DNA of 60,567 bases from an uncultured Dechloromonas sp. (GTDB taxonomy: Bacteria; Pseudomonadota; Gammaproteobacteria; Burkholderiales; Rhodocyclaceae): the NCBI GenBank assembly GCA_937996725.1, contig CALKUR010000117.1, positions 1-60,567 on the forward strand, written 5' to 3'. The first letter of the stretch is position 1; each line of letters begins with the position of its first letter. The translations under genes and the position numbers were made by a program. The notes below the pieces were generated by a model. It was given only the letters and a program-made list of their open reading frames with translations. It was not told where the DNA came from and did no database searches. Below, piece by piece: positions 26,003 through 35,700 of this stretch.

Positions 26003-27298
26003 ATGGCAGACATACTGGTAGTAGATGACGAAGTCGGTATTCGCGAGTTGCTCTCGGAAATTCTGGCGGATGAGGGCCACAGCGTGATGCTGGCCGAAAA
26101 CGCTACGAAGGCACGCGAGTTGCGTGGGAGCCGACGGCCAGACCTCGTATTGCTTGATATCTGGATGCCCGATGCGGACGGGATATCGTTGCTGAAAGAA
26201 TGGTCGTCGAGCGGCCTGCTGACGATGCCGGTAGTAATGATGTCCGGACACGGTACGATTGACACAGCAGTCGAAGCCACGCGCATTGGCGCTGTCGACT
26301 TCCTGGAAAAACCGATTGCCCTGCAGAAGTTGCTGGCGACCGTGAAGAAATGTCTGAAACCGGACGCGTCGACAACGCGTCAGCACTATGCAGTCGATTC
26401 GCTGTTGCAGATAGGGCTACTGAAAAAATTTGCACAGCGAATCGCCCAATCGGCCAAGCATTCACCGATTCTGTTTTTACGCGGCGCCCAGGGGCTGATC
26501 GCGGAAGTTGGTGCCCGAAGTTTGCTGGCGCCGCATGCCCCCTGGCTTAATCTGTCGTCGGAGAGCCGCGCCATTACGCAGGAGATGTTGGAGCAAAACG
26601 CCGGTGGCGTCCTCTTCCTGCCCGAGTTGTACGGTGCAGGTCGCATGGCGCAAATGAATCTAGCTTTCGTGTTGGAGCGACTCGCCAAATATCGTTTGAC
26701 GCTGGTGGTGGCCAGCGCGCATACGGCCGAAGCGATTATCGAGAGTGGTGTTGATCCTGCATTAGTCGCGCGCCTGAGTGATGTCTGGGTTGGTCTGCCG
26801 TCGCTTTCGGAATCGGCCAACGATCTACCAGAACTGCTGCCCGCATTGCTGACCTTGCTCTGCGAACAAGGCAATACTCCACATCGTTACATGGCACCGG
26901 ATGCGCTCAACGTATTGCGCCAGAAAGCCTGGCCAGGGGCCGATGGCGGTTGGAGCCTGTTGCTCGGCACGTTAAAGAATCTGGCGCTTAATGCGCTCGA
27001 TGAAACGATCAGCCGACAGGATGTTGATGGCTTGCTGCAATCGGAAGACGTGTCGTCCGAAGAAGTGAGTTCGGATGAATCAGAGGGTTCTTTGTCCGCC
27101 TTCTATGCCATGCCGCTTAAAGAAGCGCGCGATGCCTTCGAGCGCATCTATCTTTCGCACCATATTGCGCGCAGTAACGGCAATATGACGCGCGTTGCCG
27201 AGCAGAGCGGCCTAGAGCGGACCCATCTGTATCGCAAGTTCAAACAACTCGGGATCACGCTGGATCGCAAAGATGGTTCCGGCAATGGCGGTGCCTGA
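26003..27298 (+). CDS. ntrX: NtrX response regulator with degenerate AAA+ domain
   Basis: A 431-aa regulator. The receiver domain is intact (acidic pair D8-D9, phospho-Asp D52 in LVLLDIWMPDADG, lysine in FLEKP). The C-terminal Fis-type helix-turn-helix is intact (RSNGNMTRVAEQSGLERTHLYRKF). The middle (about 140-320) aligns in position with the sigma-54 AAA+ domain but lacks its hallmarks: no GxxGxGK Walker A (the site reads FLRGAQGLIA), no GAFTGA loop, and no DE Walker B (GGVLFLPELYG). It is therefore unlikely to hydrolyse ATP or drive sigma-54 polymerase and may act as a plain DNA-binding regulator. A short acidic Ser/Glu linker precedes the HTH. Confidence 0.88.
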   Translation: MADILVVDDEVGIRELLSEILADEGHSVMLAENATKARELRGSRRPDLVLLDIWMPDADGISLLKEWSSSGLLTMPVVMMSGHGTIDTAVEATRIGAVDFLEKPIALQKLLATVKKCLKPDASTTRQHYAVDSLLQIGLLKKFAQRIAQSAKHSPILFLRGAQGLIAEVGARSLLAPHAPWLNLSSESRAITQEMLEQNAGGVLFLPELYGAGRMAQMNLAFVLERLAKYRLTLVVASAHTAEAIIESGVDPALVARLSDVWVGLPSLSESANDLPELLPALLTLLCEQGNTPHRYMAPDALNVLRQKAWPGADGGWSLLLGTLKNLALNALDETISRQDVDGLLQSEDVSSEEVSSDESEGSLSAFYAMPLKEARDAFERIYLSHHIARSNGNMTRVAEQSGLERTHLYRKFKQLGITLDRKDGSGNGGA

Positions 27299-27345
27299 CA
27301 CCGCCGCATCGTCCGATTAATTCAAATTTGTTGAGTGGAGTTTTT

Positions 27346-28419
27346 GTGAGTCGTCCCCGTAATGATCTGTTCCTCCGTGCCCTGTTAAAAGAGCCGACCG
27401 AAACCACGCCTGTATGGCTGATGCGCCAGGCCGGCCGGTATCTGCCGGAATATCGTGAGACACGTAAACGCGCCGGTAGCTTTCTGGGTCTGTGTAAGAA
27501 CCCGGCCTATGCCTGCGAGGTGACCCTACAGCCATTGGCCCGTTACGATCTGGATGCGGCGATTCTGTTTTCGGACATTCTCACCGTGCCGGACGCGATG
27601 GGATTGGGTCTGTACTTCTCAGAGGGCGAAGGCCCCAAATTCGAACGCCCACTGCGCGACGAATGGGAAATCCGTAATCTGTGCGTGCCGGATCCGCATG
27701 ACCAGTTGCGTTATGTGATCGATGCCGTTGCCGAGATTCGCAAAGCGCTGGATAACAGCGTGCCGTTGATCGGCTTCTCGGGCAGCCCATGGACGCTGGC
27801 CTGCTATATGGTGGAAGGTGGCGCGTCGGATGATTACGCACGCATCAAAACCATGCTCTACGATCGCCCGGATCTGATGCACAAGATTCTGGACGTGACC
27901 ACCGAGTCGGTCATTCAGTATCTGAATGCGCAGATAGAAGCCGGTGCCCAAGCCGTGATGATTTTTGATTCCTGGGGCGGCACGCTGGCTGAAGCAGCCT
28001 TCCACGAATTCTCATTGAACTATATGAAGCGCATTGTGGCGGCGCTGCACAAAACCTGGAACGGCGAACGCATTCCATCGATCGTCTTCACCAAGGGCGG
28101 CGGTCTCTGGCTGGAAGCGCTGGCTAATACGGGCGCCGATGGTCTGGGTCTGGATTGGACCATCGACATCGGCAAGGCCCGTGCGCGCGTTGGTGATCGG
28201 GTTGCGCTTCAGGGCAACCTGGATCCGACGATCCTGCGTGCCGGGCCAGAAGCCGTGGCGCGCGAGGCAGAAAAAGTCCTGCGCAGCTTCGGCGCAGCCG
28301 ATACCGGGCATGTCTTTAATCTGGGTCACGGCATCAATCAATTTACGCCGCCAGAGAATGTTTCGGTGCTGGTGGATACCGTGCATTCGGTCGGTCGCGC
28401 CATGCGCGCCGGCCGCTGA
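27346..28419 (+). CDS. hemE: Uroporphyrinogen decarboxylase
   Basis: Converts uroporphyrinogen III to coproporphyrinogen III in heme synthesis. The GTG at 27346 with GTGGAG five bases upstream gives MSRPRNDLFLRALL, the usual start, and 357 aa, the usual length. Signatures: PVWLMRQAGRYLPEYR, FSDILTVPDAMG, GFSGSPWTLACYMVEGG and LGHGINQFTPPENV. It precedes priA, as in other betaproteobacteria. Confidence 0.97.
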   Translation: MSRPRNDLFLRALLKEPTETTPVWLMRQAGRYLPEYRETRKRAGSFLGLCKNPAYACEVTLQPLARYDLDAAILFSDILTVPDAMGLGLYFSEGEGPKFERPLRDEWEIRNLCVPDPHDQLRYVIDAVAEIRKALDNSVPLIGFSGSPWTLACYMVEGGASDDYARIKTMLYDRPDLMHKILDVTTESVIQYLNAQIEAGAQAVMIFDSWGGTLAEAAFHEFSLNYMKRIVAALHKTWNGERIPSIVFTKGGGLWLEALANTGADGLGLDWTIDIGKARARVGDRVALQGNLDPTILRAGPEAVAREAEKVLRSFGAADTGHVFNLGHGINQFTPPENVSVLVDTVHSVGRAMRAGR

Positions 28420-28519
28420 TTTTGTCGGAAAACTCTCGCCGCCATGGCATCGGCATAAACTGAGCGCAAGGTAGCCCCGTGGCTGGTTTCACCCTGTCAA
28501 GACGCCCGACTTGGGTCGT

Positions 28520-28550
28520 TTACCCACAAAGTTATCCACAATGTGGAAAA
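28520..28550 (+). promoter_or_regulatory. Cluster of three DnaA-box-like 9-mers in the hemE-priA gap
   Basis: Within 31 bases there are TTACCCACA (28520-28528, near-consensus), TTATCCACA (28532-28540, perfect consensus) and TGTGGAAAA (28542-28550), whose reverse complement TTTTCCACA fits TTWTNCACA. The last two face each other around one base. The gap of 214 bases (28420-28633) holds no gene and no AT-rich unwinding region that I can see, so DnaA binding rather than an origin is inferred. Confidence 0.65.
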
Positions 28551-28633
28551 CCGGCTTTGTCTATGTTCAACAATGGGTTATGGCTCTGTGCGGAGAACGC
28601 CGGTCAGAAATATCCTCTAACAAGGGCTTGTTG

Positions 28634-30700
28634 GTGACGGCGCAGAATGCCCTTGTAAATCCGGCGCTTATGCGCCGTTTGCGCGTCGCGATTGATGCAC
28701 CGTTGGCGGCCAGTTTTGACTATCTGGCACCGGCCGATGCCGCATCGGCCGACGTGGGCTATCGGGTGGTGGTGCCTTTTGGTAGCGGCCGTCGTGTGGG
28801 CCTAATTCTGGCCGTGCTGCCGTTGCTCGATGACAGCGATCCGTCCGCGCCGGATCCGGCAAAATTAAAACCCGCTGAAACCGTGTTGCGCGATTTACCA
28901 CCGCTACCGCAAGATTGGATTGATCTCTGCTTGTTTGCAGCCAGCTATTATCAGGCCGCACCGGGTGAGGCACTGCTGCAAGCGATTCCGACGGGGTTAC
29001 GTAAACCTGACCCGACGAAGCGCCGAGCGATTAAAGCCAACGAATCAGCATCGGCCACAGCGGTGACGCGCCCCGAACTCACCTGCGGCCAATCGGCGGT
29101 ACTGTCAGATCTGTTGCCGCGATTGCAAGGATATTCCGCTAACTTGTTATTTGGCGTCACGGGCTCCGGTAAGACTGAAGTGTATTTGCGTTTGATCGAA
29201 GCCGCATTGGCAGCGAACCAGCAGGTGCTATTGCTGGTACCGGAAATTAATCTGACGCCCTTGCTCGAAGCACGAGTCACGGCACGTTTCCCGACTGTAC
29301 CCGTCGTCAGCTTGCATAGCGAAGTGACCGAAGCGGCACGCGCGCGATACTTTGCTGGCGCATTGAGCGGTGAGGCGCGAATTGTCATTGGCACACGCTT
29401 AGCGGTCTTTACGCCAATGCCGGAGCTGGGTTTGATTATTGTCGATGAAGAGCATGACCCGGCCTACAAACAATTGGAAGGCATGCGCTATCACGCGCGC
29501 GATCTAGCGGTATGGCGCGCCCGGCAACGAGGCATTCCTATTGTGCTGGGTTCCGCAACGCCGTCGCCCGAAAGTTGGTCGAATGTGCAGAGTGGCCGTT
29601 ACCAACGGTTGGATTTGCCAGAACGGGCGCATGCCGATGCCGTATTGCCAGCCGTCACCCTGCTCGATACACGCCGGCTCACGTTGGACGAAGGCATGTC
29701 GCAAGCCCTGCTCGATGAACTGGCACAGGGCCTCGCGGCGGGTGAACAAAGTTTGCTATTCATCAACCGACGCGGTTATGCACCCGTGCTGACTTGCACT
29801 GCCTGCGGTTGGGTTTCGAACTGTCGACGCTGCGCGGCGCATCGTGTGGTGCATCGGCTTGATCGTACGCTGCGTTGTCACCACTGCGGCGATACCTCGC
29901 CGATTCCGCGTCAGTGCCCGGATTGCGGCAATGCCGATTTGCGACCGCTGGGCCGAGGCACACAACGGATTGAAGAGGCCTTGCAGAAACATTTTCCGCA
30001 AGCGCGCATTCTGCGCGTCGATCGCGACGTTGCGACGACGCGCAAGCAATGGGAAGCACTGGAAGAACAGATCCGTTCACGCGATGTCGATATTCTCGTC
30101 GGCACGCAGATGCTGGCGAAAGGCCATGATTTCCCCGCACTGACACGTGTGTGCGTGGTCGGTGCCGATGCCGGGCTATTTGCCGCAGATTGGCGTGCGC
30201 CGGAGCGTTTGTTTGCACAGCTGATGCAGGTGGCCGGTCGCGCCGGTCGTGCGTCGCACCCGGGCCGCGTGATTGTGCAGACCGAGCATCCGGAGCATCC
30301 ACTTTATCAATGCTTATTGCGCCACGATGTGCCAGCTTTCCTGGAGCTCGAACTGACTGAACGACAACGTGCAGGGTTTCCACCTTATGCCGCGCAGGCC
30401 ATCGTCCGCGCCGAGGCGAAGCAACTAGACACGGTGTTGACGTTTCTTAAAGGTATCCGGACGTTGGTGCCTGCGGAGTCGCATCCGGAAGTGTTTATCT
30501 ATGATCCGGTGCCCATGCGCATGGTCAAACTGGCAGGACGCGAGCGCGCCCAATTGCTCATCGAATCACCCAGCCGGATTGCGTTGCAGAATTTTCTGAA
30601 TGACTGGTTGCCGCGTATCAGCGCAGGCCGTGGCATGACGCGTGGTGCGGCACCTGGTGGCGTGCGTTGGGGCGTGGAAGTCGATCCGCTGGAGTGTTAG
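28634..30700 (+). CDS. priA: Primosomal helicase PriA
   Basis: A replication-restart helicase. The GTG at 28634 has AAGGG upstream and gives about 688 aa; an ATG at 28670 (MRRLRVAIDAPLAA) is also plausible, as the family similarity begins there. Domains: N-terminal 3'-OH-binding domain, helicase core with Walker A GVTGSGKTE and DEEH box (IVDEEHDPAYKQ), the cysteine-rich zinc region (CTACGWVSNCRRC...CHHCG...CPDCG), and motif VI QVAGRAGR. The last codons overlap the convergent ROK gene stop by four bases. Confidence 0.95.
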   Translation: MTAQNALVNPALMRRLRVAIDAPLAASFDYLAPADAASADVGYRVVVPFGSGRRVGLILAVLPLLDDSDPSAPDPAKLKPAETVLRDLPPLPQDWIDLCLFAASYYQAAPGEALLQAIPTGLRKPDPTKRRAIKANESASATAVTRPELTCGQSAVLSDLLPRLQGYSANLLFGVTGSGKTEVYLRLIEAALAANQQVLLLVPEINLTPLLEARVTARFPTVPVVSLHSEVTEAARARYFAGALSGEARIVIGTRLAVFTPMPELGLIIVDEEHDPAYKQLEGMRYHARDLAVWRARQRGIPIVLGSATPSPESWSNVQSGRYQRLDLPERAHADAVLPAVTLLDTRRLTLDEGMSQALLDELAQGLAAGEQSLLFINRRGYAPVLTCTACGWVSNCRRCAAHRVVHRLDRTLRCHHCGDTSPIPRQCPDCGNADLRPLGRGTQRIEEALQKHFPQARILRVDRDVATTRKQWEALEEQIRSRDVDILVGTQMLAKGHDFPALTRVCVVGADAGLFAADWRAPERLFAQLMQVAGRAGRASHPGRVIVQTEHPEHPLYQCLLRHDVPAFLELELTERQRAGFPPYAAQAIVRAEAKQLDTVLTFLKGIRTLVPAESHPEVFIYDPVPMRMVKLAGRERAQLLIESPSRIALQNFLNDWLPRISAGRGMTRGAAPGGVRWGVEVDPLEC

Positions 30701-31605
30701 AACAGGCGTGCCGCACCCCGTACACCGGAACTATCGCCGAATGCCGGTAGCAGTAACTTTGTCTGTAGCGGTGTGCCGGTCGGTAGGAACACATGTGCAG
30801 GTAATGCAGCCGTTAAGGCATCTATCAAACCGGGTCGTTGCGACACGCCACCACCCAGCACAATAGCCTCAGGGTCGCAGACATTGATGATGATGCCTAA
30901 TGCACGGGCGAGGCGATGGGTATGTCGTGACAAGGCATCATTGGCAGCGCTATCGCCCGCATCCGTCATCGCCACGAGATCGCGACCATCGAGTGGCCGA
31001 GTATTACCTGTTGCTTGTTGGTAATCCGCAATCAGTGCAGGACCGGAGAGCCAGGCTTCAATACAGCCGTGCTTGCCGCAATAACAAAGTGGCCCGGGCA
31101 TTTCATCATTGTGAGCAATCGGTAAAGGATTGTGCCCCCATTCGCCTGCCAAGCCATTGGGCCCCTGTAACACTTGGCCATGCACGAACCAGCCGCCGCC
31201 CACGCCGGTGCCGAGAATCACGGCAAAGACGGATTTGAATCCACGTGCAGCACCATCGGTGGCTTCTGAGAGCGCCAGACAATCGGCATCGTTCGAAAGA
31301 CGCACGGGTCGCTGGAGAATGGTTTCCAAATCCTGATGCAGGGCTTGTCCATTAAGGCAGGTGGAATTGGCATTCCGTATCTTGCCGTCTATGGGGTTGG
31401 CGGATCCGGGGTGTCCGACACCGACAGCGGTACACGATTCATTGAGTGCTGATTCAGCGCGTTCCATCAGGGTCTGGATCGCTTGCAGCGTAGCCGCGTA
31501 ATCGGCCTGAGGCGTGGCAAGACGTTCACGAAAACGGAAATTGCCTTGCGCATCGAGTACAGCGGCCTCGATCTTGGTGCCGCCGAGATCGACGCCGACA
31601 TGCAT
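30697..31605 (-). CDS. mak: ROK-family fructokinase (Mak-like)
   Basis: A 302-aa sugar kinase of the ROK family. The ATP site is GVDLGGTKIEAAVLD, sugar-binding residues lie in NANSTCLNG and NDADCL, and the ROK zinc site is GHNPLP...CYCGKHGCIE. The run of conserved segments (KNANSTxLNGQ, EATDGAA, FAVILGTGVGGG, GDSSGVRGAA) matches E. coli Mak (fructokinase) closely by memory, so fructose is the likely substrate. It follows carbonic anhydrase after a one-base gap in the same direction. Confidence 0.85.
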   Translation of the reverse strand: MHVGVDLGGTKIEAAVLDAQGNFRFRERLATPQADYAATLQAIQTLMERAESALNESCTAVGVGHPGSANPIDGKIRNANSTCLNGQALHQDLETILQRPVRLSNDADCLALSEATDGAARGFKSVFAVILGTGVGGGWFVHGQVLQGPNGLAGEWGHNPLPIAHNDEMPGPLCYCGKHGCIEAWLSGPALIADYQQATGNTRPLDGRDLVAMTDAGDSAANDALSRHTHRLARALGIIINVCDPEAIVLGGGVSQRPGLIDALTAALPAHVFLPTGTPLQTKLLLPAFGDSSGVRGAARLF

Positions 31606-31606
31606 A

Positions 31607-32251
31607 TCAGCTGCTGTAGCTGGCGATGGCGTGGTTGTAAGCCGGGCAGATCGAATTGAAACTATGGATCGAGATATTCAGATTGCGCACGATGCCGTCC
31701 TGCAATCCATAGACTAGGCCGTGCACGGAAACTTCTTGGCCGCGTGCCCAAGCATCGTAAAGCACGGTCGATTGCGCCAGGTTGAGTGCCTGCTCGATAA
31801 CGTTGAGTTCGCAGAGCCGGTTATGACGTTCGTCTTCCGGCGTTGCATCGAGGATGCCCTGATGTTTCTGGCGCACATCGTGTATATGACGCAGCCAGTT
31901 GTCGACGAGACCGATGCGTAGCCCATCGAGTGCCGCCTTGACGCCGGCGCAGCCGTAATGACCCACGACTAGAATGTGCTTGACGCGCAGCACCTGCACC
32001 GCGTACTGAACGACGGAAAGACAGTTGAGGTCGCTATGCACGACCACGTTGGCGATGTTCCTGTGCACGAAGACTTCGCCTGGCTGCAGACCCATAATCT
32101 GGTTGGCCGGCACGCGCGAATCCGAGCAACCGATCCACAGGTATTCAGGATTCTTAAGGTTGGCGAGCTGGCTGAAGAACTCAGGGTTCTCGTTTTGCAT
32201 CTGTTCAGACCAGATGCGGTTCTGTTCGAAGAGCGGTTCAAGAATGTGCAT
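31607..32251 (-). CDS. can: Beta-class carbonic anhydrase
   Basis: A 214-aa zinc enzyme converting CO2 to bicarbonate. Ligands are visible as C42 and D44 in GCSDSRVPAN and the His/Cys pair in VVGHYGCAGVKAAL. It resembles E. coli Can in length and in the opening segments (LFEQNRIWSEQM; NPEFF). A minus-strand promoter with a perfect -10 lies just upstream. Confidence 0.95.
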   Translation of the reverse strand: MHILEPLFEQNRIWSEQMQNENPEFFSQLANLKNPEYLWIGCSDSRVPANQIMGLQPGEVFVHRNIANVVVHSDLNCLSVVQYAVQVLRVKHILVVGHYGCAGVKAALDGLRIGLVDNWLRHIHDVRQKHQGILDATPEDERHNRLCELNVIEQALNLAQSTVLYDAWARGQEVSVHGLVYGLQDGIVRNLNISIHSFNSICPAYNHAIASYSS

Positions 32252-32294
32252 GGCGTTAACTCGCTGTTCTTATTCAATATCGGGGTATGGGCGT

Positions 32295-32323
32295 ATTATA
32301 AAGGAGGTGCAAAATTCGGGTAA
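32295..32323 (-). promoter_or_regulatory. Promoter for can
   Basis: Read on the minus strand, TTACCC (32323-32318) and a perfect TATAAT (32300-32295) are 17 bases apart, with transcription predicted from about 32288 and a leader of ~37 bases. The -35 is weak. The element lies in the divergent gap with the DUF1840 gene. Confidence 0.5.
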
Positions 32324-32344
32324 TCGGCCCTAAAGGAGCATGTC

Positions 32345-32692
32345 ATGCTGGTTCGCTTTTCTTCGCAGGCTACCGCTAATTTATTGATGTTTGATGACGT
32401 TGCGCGGTCATTGCTCACGGTGATTGGTAAATCACCGACACAGCGTGGCGTGATTACGGTCGATGAGATGTCCACGGCGTTGACGCATCTGCACCAGTTG
32501 GTTGAGCATGAGAAACGTCTGAAGGAAGGACGGGAGCCGCGCGAAGAACGGCCGATTCCGGATGTGGGCATCGAGCCCCACGAGCTGATTGGGCTGTCGG
32601 TGCGTGCGCAGCCCTTTATTAAGACACTGGAGCAAGCACAGCGCGAGAAGAAAGAAATTACCTGGGAAGCACCGAAAGATTTTGCCAAATAA
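32345..32692 (+). CDS. DUF1840 family protein
   Basis: A 115-aa protein matching the DUF1840 family: opening MLVRFSSQATANLLMF, central RGVITVDEMSTALTHL and a charged linker (RLKEGREPREERP) before the C-terminal helix. Function is unknown; the family is mainly beta/gammaproteobacterial. AAAGGAG precedes the ATG and a strong hairpin terminator follows 16 bases after the stop, so it is probably a single-gene unit. Confidence 0.85.
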   Translation: MLVRFSSQATANLLMFDDVARSLLTVIGKSPTQRGVITVDEMSTALTHLHQLVEHEKRLKEGREPREERPIPDVGIEPHELIGLSVRAQPFIKTLEQAQREKKEITWEAPKDFAK

Positions 32693-32707
32693 GCCGCCAC
32701 GGCCCAG

Positions 32708-32735
32708 AAAAAAGCCACCTTGCGGTGGCTTTTTT
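32708..32735 (+). terminator. Intrinsic terminator between DUF1840 gene and metH
   Basis: AAAAAAGCCACC and GGTGGCTTTTTT form a perfect 12-bp stem around a TTGC loop. A-run and T-run on the two sides make it bidirectional, serving both convergent genes. Confidence 0.9.
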
Positions 32736-32751
32736 GTCAGACGCACCAGGC

Positions 32752-35700
32752 TCAGAGTATGGGTGCTAACCAGCGTTTGGCTTCCTCTACTGATCGCCCG
32801 CAACGGCGTGCCCAATCTTCCAGTTGATCGGTATCGATTTTGCTGACGGCAAAGTATTTGGCTGCCGGGTGCGCCAGATAGAAGCCCGAGACCGATGCGG
32901 CTGGCCACATGGCACAGGATTCGGTGAGCGTCATGCCGGCCAGTTTAGGTACGTCCAGTAGATCGAATAGGCCGCGTTTGGCCAGGTGATCCGGACAGGC
33001 CGGATAACCCGGTGCTGGGCGGATGCCACGATAAGCTTCTTTGATCAATGCTGCGTTATCCAGCGTTTCGTCAGCCGCATAGCCCCAGTGCTTCATGCGC
33101 ACTTGACGGTGCAGCCATTCAGCAAAGGCTTCGGCCAGGCGATCGGCCAGTGATTTGAGCATAATCGAACGGTAATCATCATGCGCTGCTTCAAAGCGCT
33201 TTAGATGCGCTTCAATGCCTTCGCCGCAGGAGACGGCAAAACCACCAATCCAGTCGGGCGTAGTGCCCGATGGTTTCTTCTCGGCGATAAAGTCGGCCAG
33301 GCACCAGTTGGGTTTACCTGCCGGCCGTTCCTGCTGCTGACGCAGGTTGTGCCAGATCATGCCGGTGTGCTGACGTGCTTCATCGGTGTAGATTTCGATG
33401 TCATCACCGACGCGGTTGGCCGGGAATAGGCCGAAGACGCCGCGTGGTTTCAGCCATTGTTCGGCGACCAATTGCTTGAGCATATCCTGCGCATCGGCAT
33501 ACACCTGGCGCGCAGTTTCGCCGACGACCTTGTCATCCAGAATGGCCGGGAAGGAACCCGTCAGATCCCAGGTCTGGAAAAATGGGCTCCAGTCGATATA
33601 AGGCACCAGCTCGGCCAGCGAAGGTTCGATCATCTGAACGCCGGTTTTTTGAGGGGCAACCGGTTGATAGCTCGCGTATTCACCCGTGAAACCATCAAAC
33701 GCATTCGCTTGTGCGGTTTCAAGAGCAACCAGCGCCACGCCTTTCTTGTTGGCGTGCTGCTGCCGGACTTTTTCGTAGTCGGCGTTCAGTTCATCTTTGT
33801 AGGCTTGTACCTTGACAGCATCTGACGATAGCAGATTCGAGACAACGCCCACGGCACGCGAGGCATCCGGCACATAAACCACCGGGTGGGCGTAATTCGG
33901 TGCAATCTTGATGGCTGTGTGGGCGCGGCTGGTTGTTGCGCCACCGATCATCAGCGGCACATTGAAGCCCTGGCGGGTCATTTCGCTGGCGATGTGCGTC
34001 ATCTCTTCCAGCGATGGTGTGATCAGACCGGAGAGGCCAATCACTTGCGCATCATGTTCACGTGCGGCTTTAAGGATCTGTTCGCAAGGCACCATGACGC
34101 CGAGGTCGACGACTTCATAGCCATTACAACCCAACACGACGGCGACAATATTTTTGCCGATGTCGTGTACGTCTCCTTTAACGGTAGCGATGACGAGCTT
34201 GCCCTTGGCGGCGGCACCGGTACGTGCTTTTTCTTCTTCGATGAACGGCACCAGATGGGCCACGGCCTGCTTCATGACGCGGGCAGACTTCACCACCTGT
34301 GGCAGGAACATTTTGCCGGCGCCAAATAGATCGCCGACCGTGTTCATGCCAGACATCAGTGGGCCTTCAATTACTGACAGCGGCGGTTGGCCTGCTGCGG
34401 CCAGTTCAGCGCGACACTCTTCGGTATCGGCCACGACGTATTCCGTAATGCCCTTCACCATGGCGTGGCTTAGGCGTTCTGCCACGGGCCAGTTGCGCCA
34501 GGCGAGATCTTCAACCTTTTCTTTGGCGCTGCCTTTGACGCTCTGGGCAAATTCCACCAGCGCATCACCGGCACCGGCGTGCTTATTCAGCACGACATCT
34601 TCAACCTTGGCGCGCAGCTCGGGTTCGATTTCGTCGTAAACACCCAGCTGGCCGGCGTTGACAATGCCCATGGTCATGCCGGCTTGAATGGCGTGATACA
34701 GGAAGACCGTGTGAATGGCCTCGCGAACCGGATCGTTGCCGCGGAACGAAAACGACACGTTGGAGACGCCGCCTGAGATGCTTGCGTGTGGCAGATGCGC
34801 CTTGATCCAACGCACGGCTTCAATAAAGTCGACGGCGTAGCCATCGTGCTCCGGAATGCCTGTCGCGATAGCGAAGATATTCGGGTCAAAGATGATGTCT
34901 TCCGCAGGAAAGCCATCGGCCACGAGCAACTTATAAGCGCGTTCGCAGATCTCGACTTTGCGCTGGAAGGTATCGGCCTGACCTTTTTCATCAAAGGCCA
35001 TGACGATGACGGCCGCGCCGTACTGGCGAGCCAGGCGTGCTTGGCGCAGGAACTCGGCTTCGCCCTCTTTCATCGAGATGGAGTTAACGATGCCTTTGCC
35101 CTGGATGCATTTGAGGCCGGCTTCTATAACGGACCACTTCGACGAGTCGATCATGATCGGCACGCGCGAGATGTCCGGCTCCGAAGCGATCAGCTGCAGG
35201 AAGCGCACCATGGCCGCTTCCGAATCGAGCATCGCTTCATCCATGTTGATATCGATGACTTGGGCACCATTCTCGACCTGTTGGCGGGCAACGGCCAGCG
35301 CATCGTCGAAACGGTTTTCAAGAATCATCTTCGCAAAAGCACGGGAGCCGGTGACGTTGGTACGTTCGCCCACATTGACGAAGAAAGATTCGGGGCCGAT
35401 TTCACAAGGCTCTAGGCCTGAGAGGCGCAGGCGGTGCGGCACGTTGGCCGGCTGGCGTGGTTTGACGTCGGCAACGGCATGAGCGATCGCGCGGATGTGA
35501 TCCGGCGTGGTGCCGCAGCAACCGCCGACGATATTTACGAGGCCATGCACGGCCCATTCGCGGATATCTTCCGCCAGCATTTCTGGCGTTTCATCGTAAC
35601 CGCCGAAGGCATTCGGTAAGCCCGCATTCGGGTGGGCCGAAATATAAGTCGGGCAAATACGCGACAGCGTTTCAACGTGTGGGCGTAGTTCTTTGGCGCC

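Noticed and set aside
23258..27298. A sigma-54 promoter or activator circuit around ntrYX
   Set aside because: No TGGCAC-N5-TTGC element was found, and NtrX lacks the motifs needed to activate sigma-54 polymerase.
28420..28633. The hemE-priA gap as the chromosomal origin
   Set aside because: DnaA-box-like sites are present, but there is no AT-rich unwinding region, no dnaA/dnaN/rpmH context, and the region is small.
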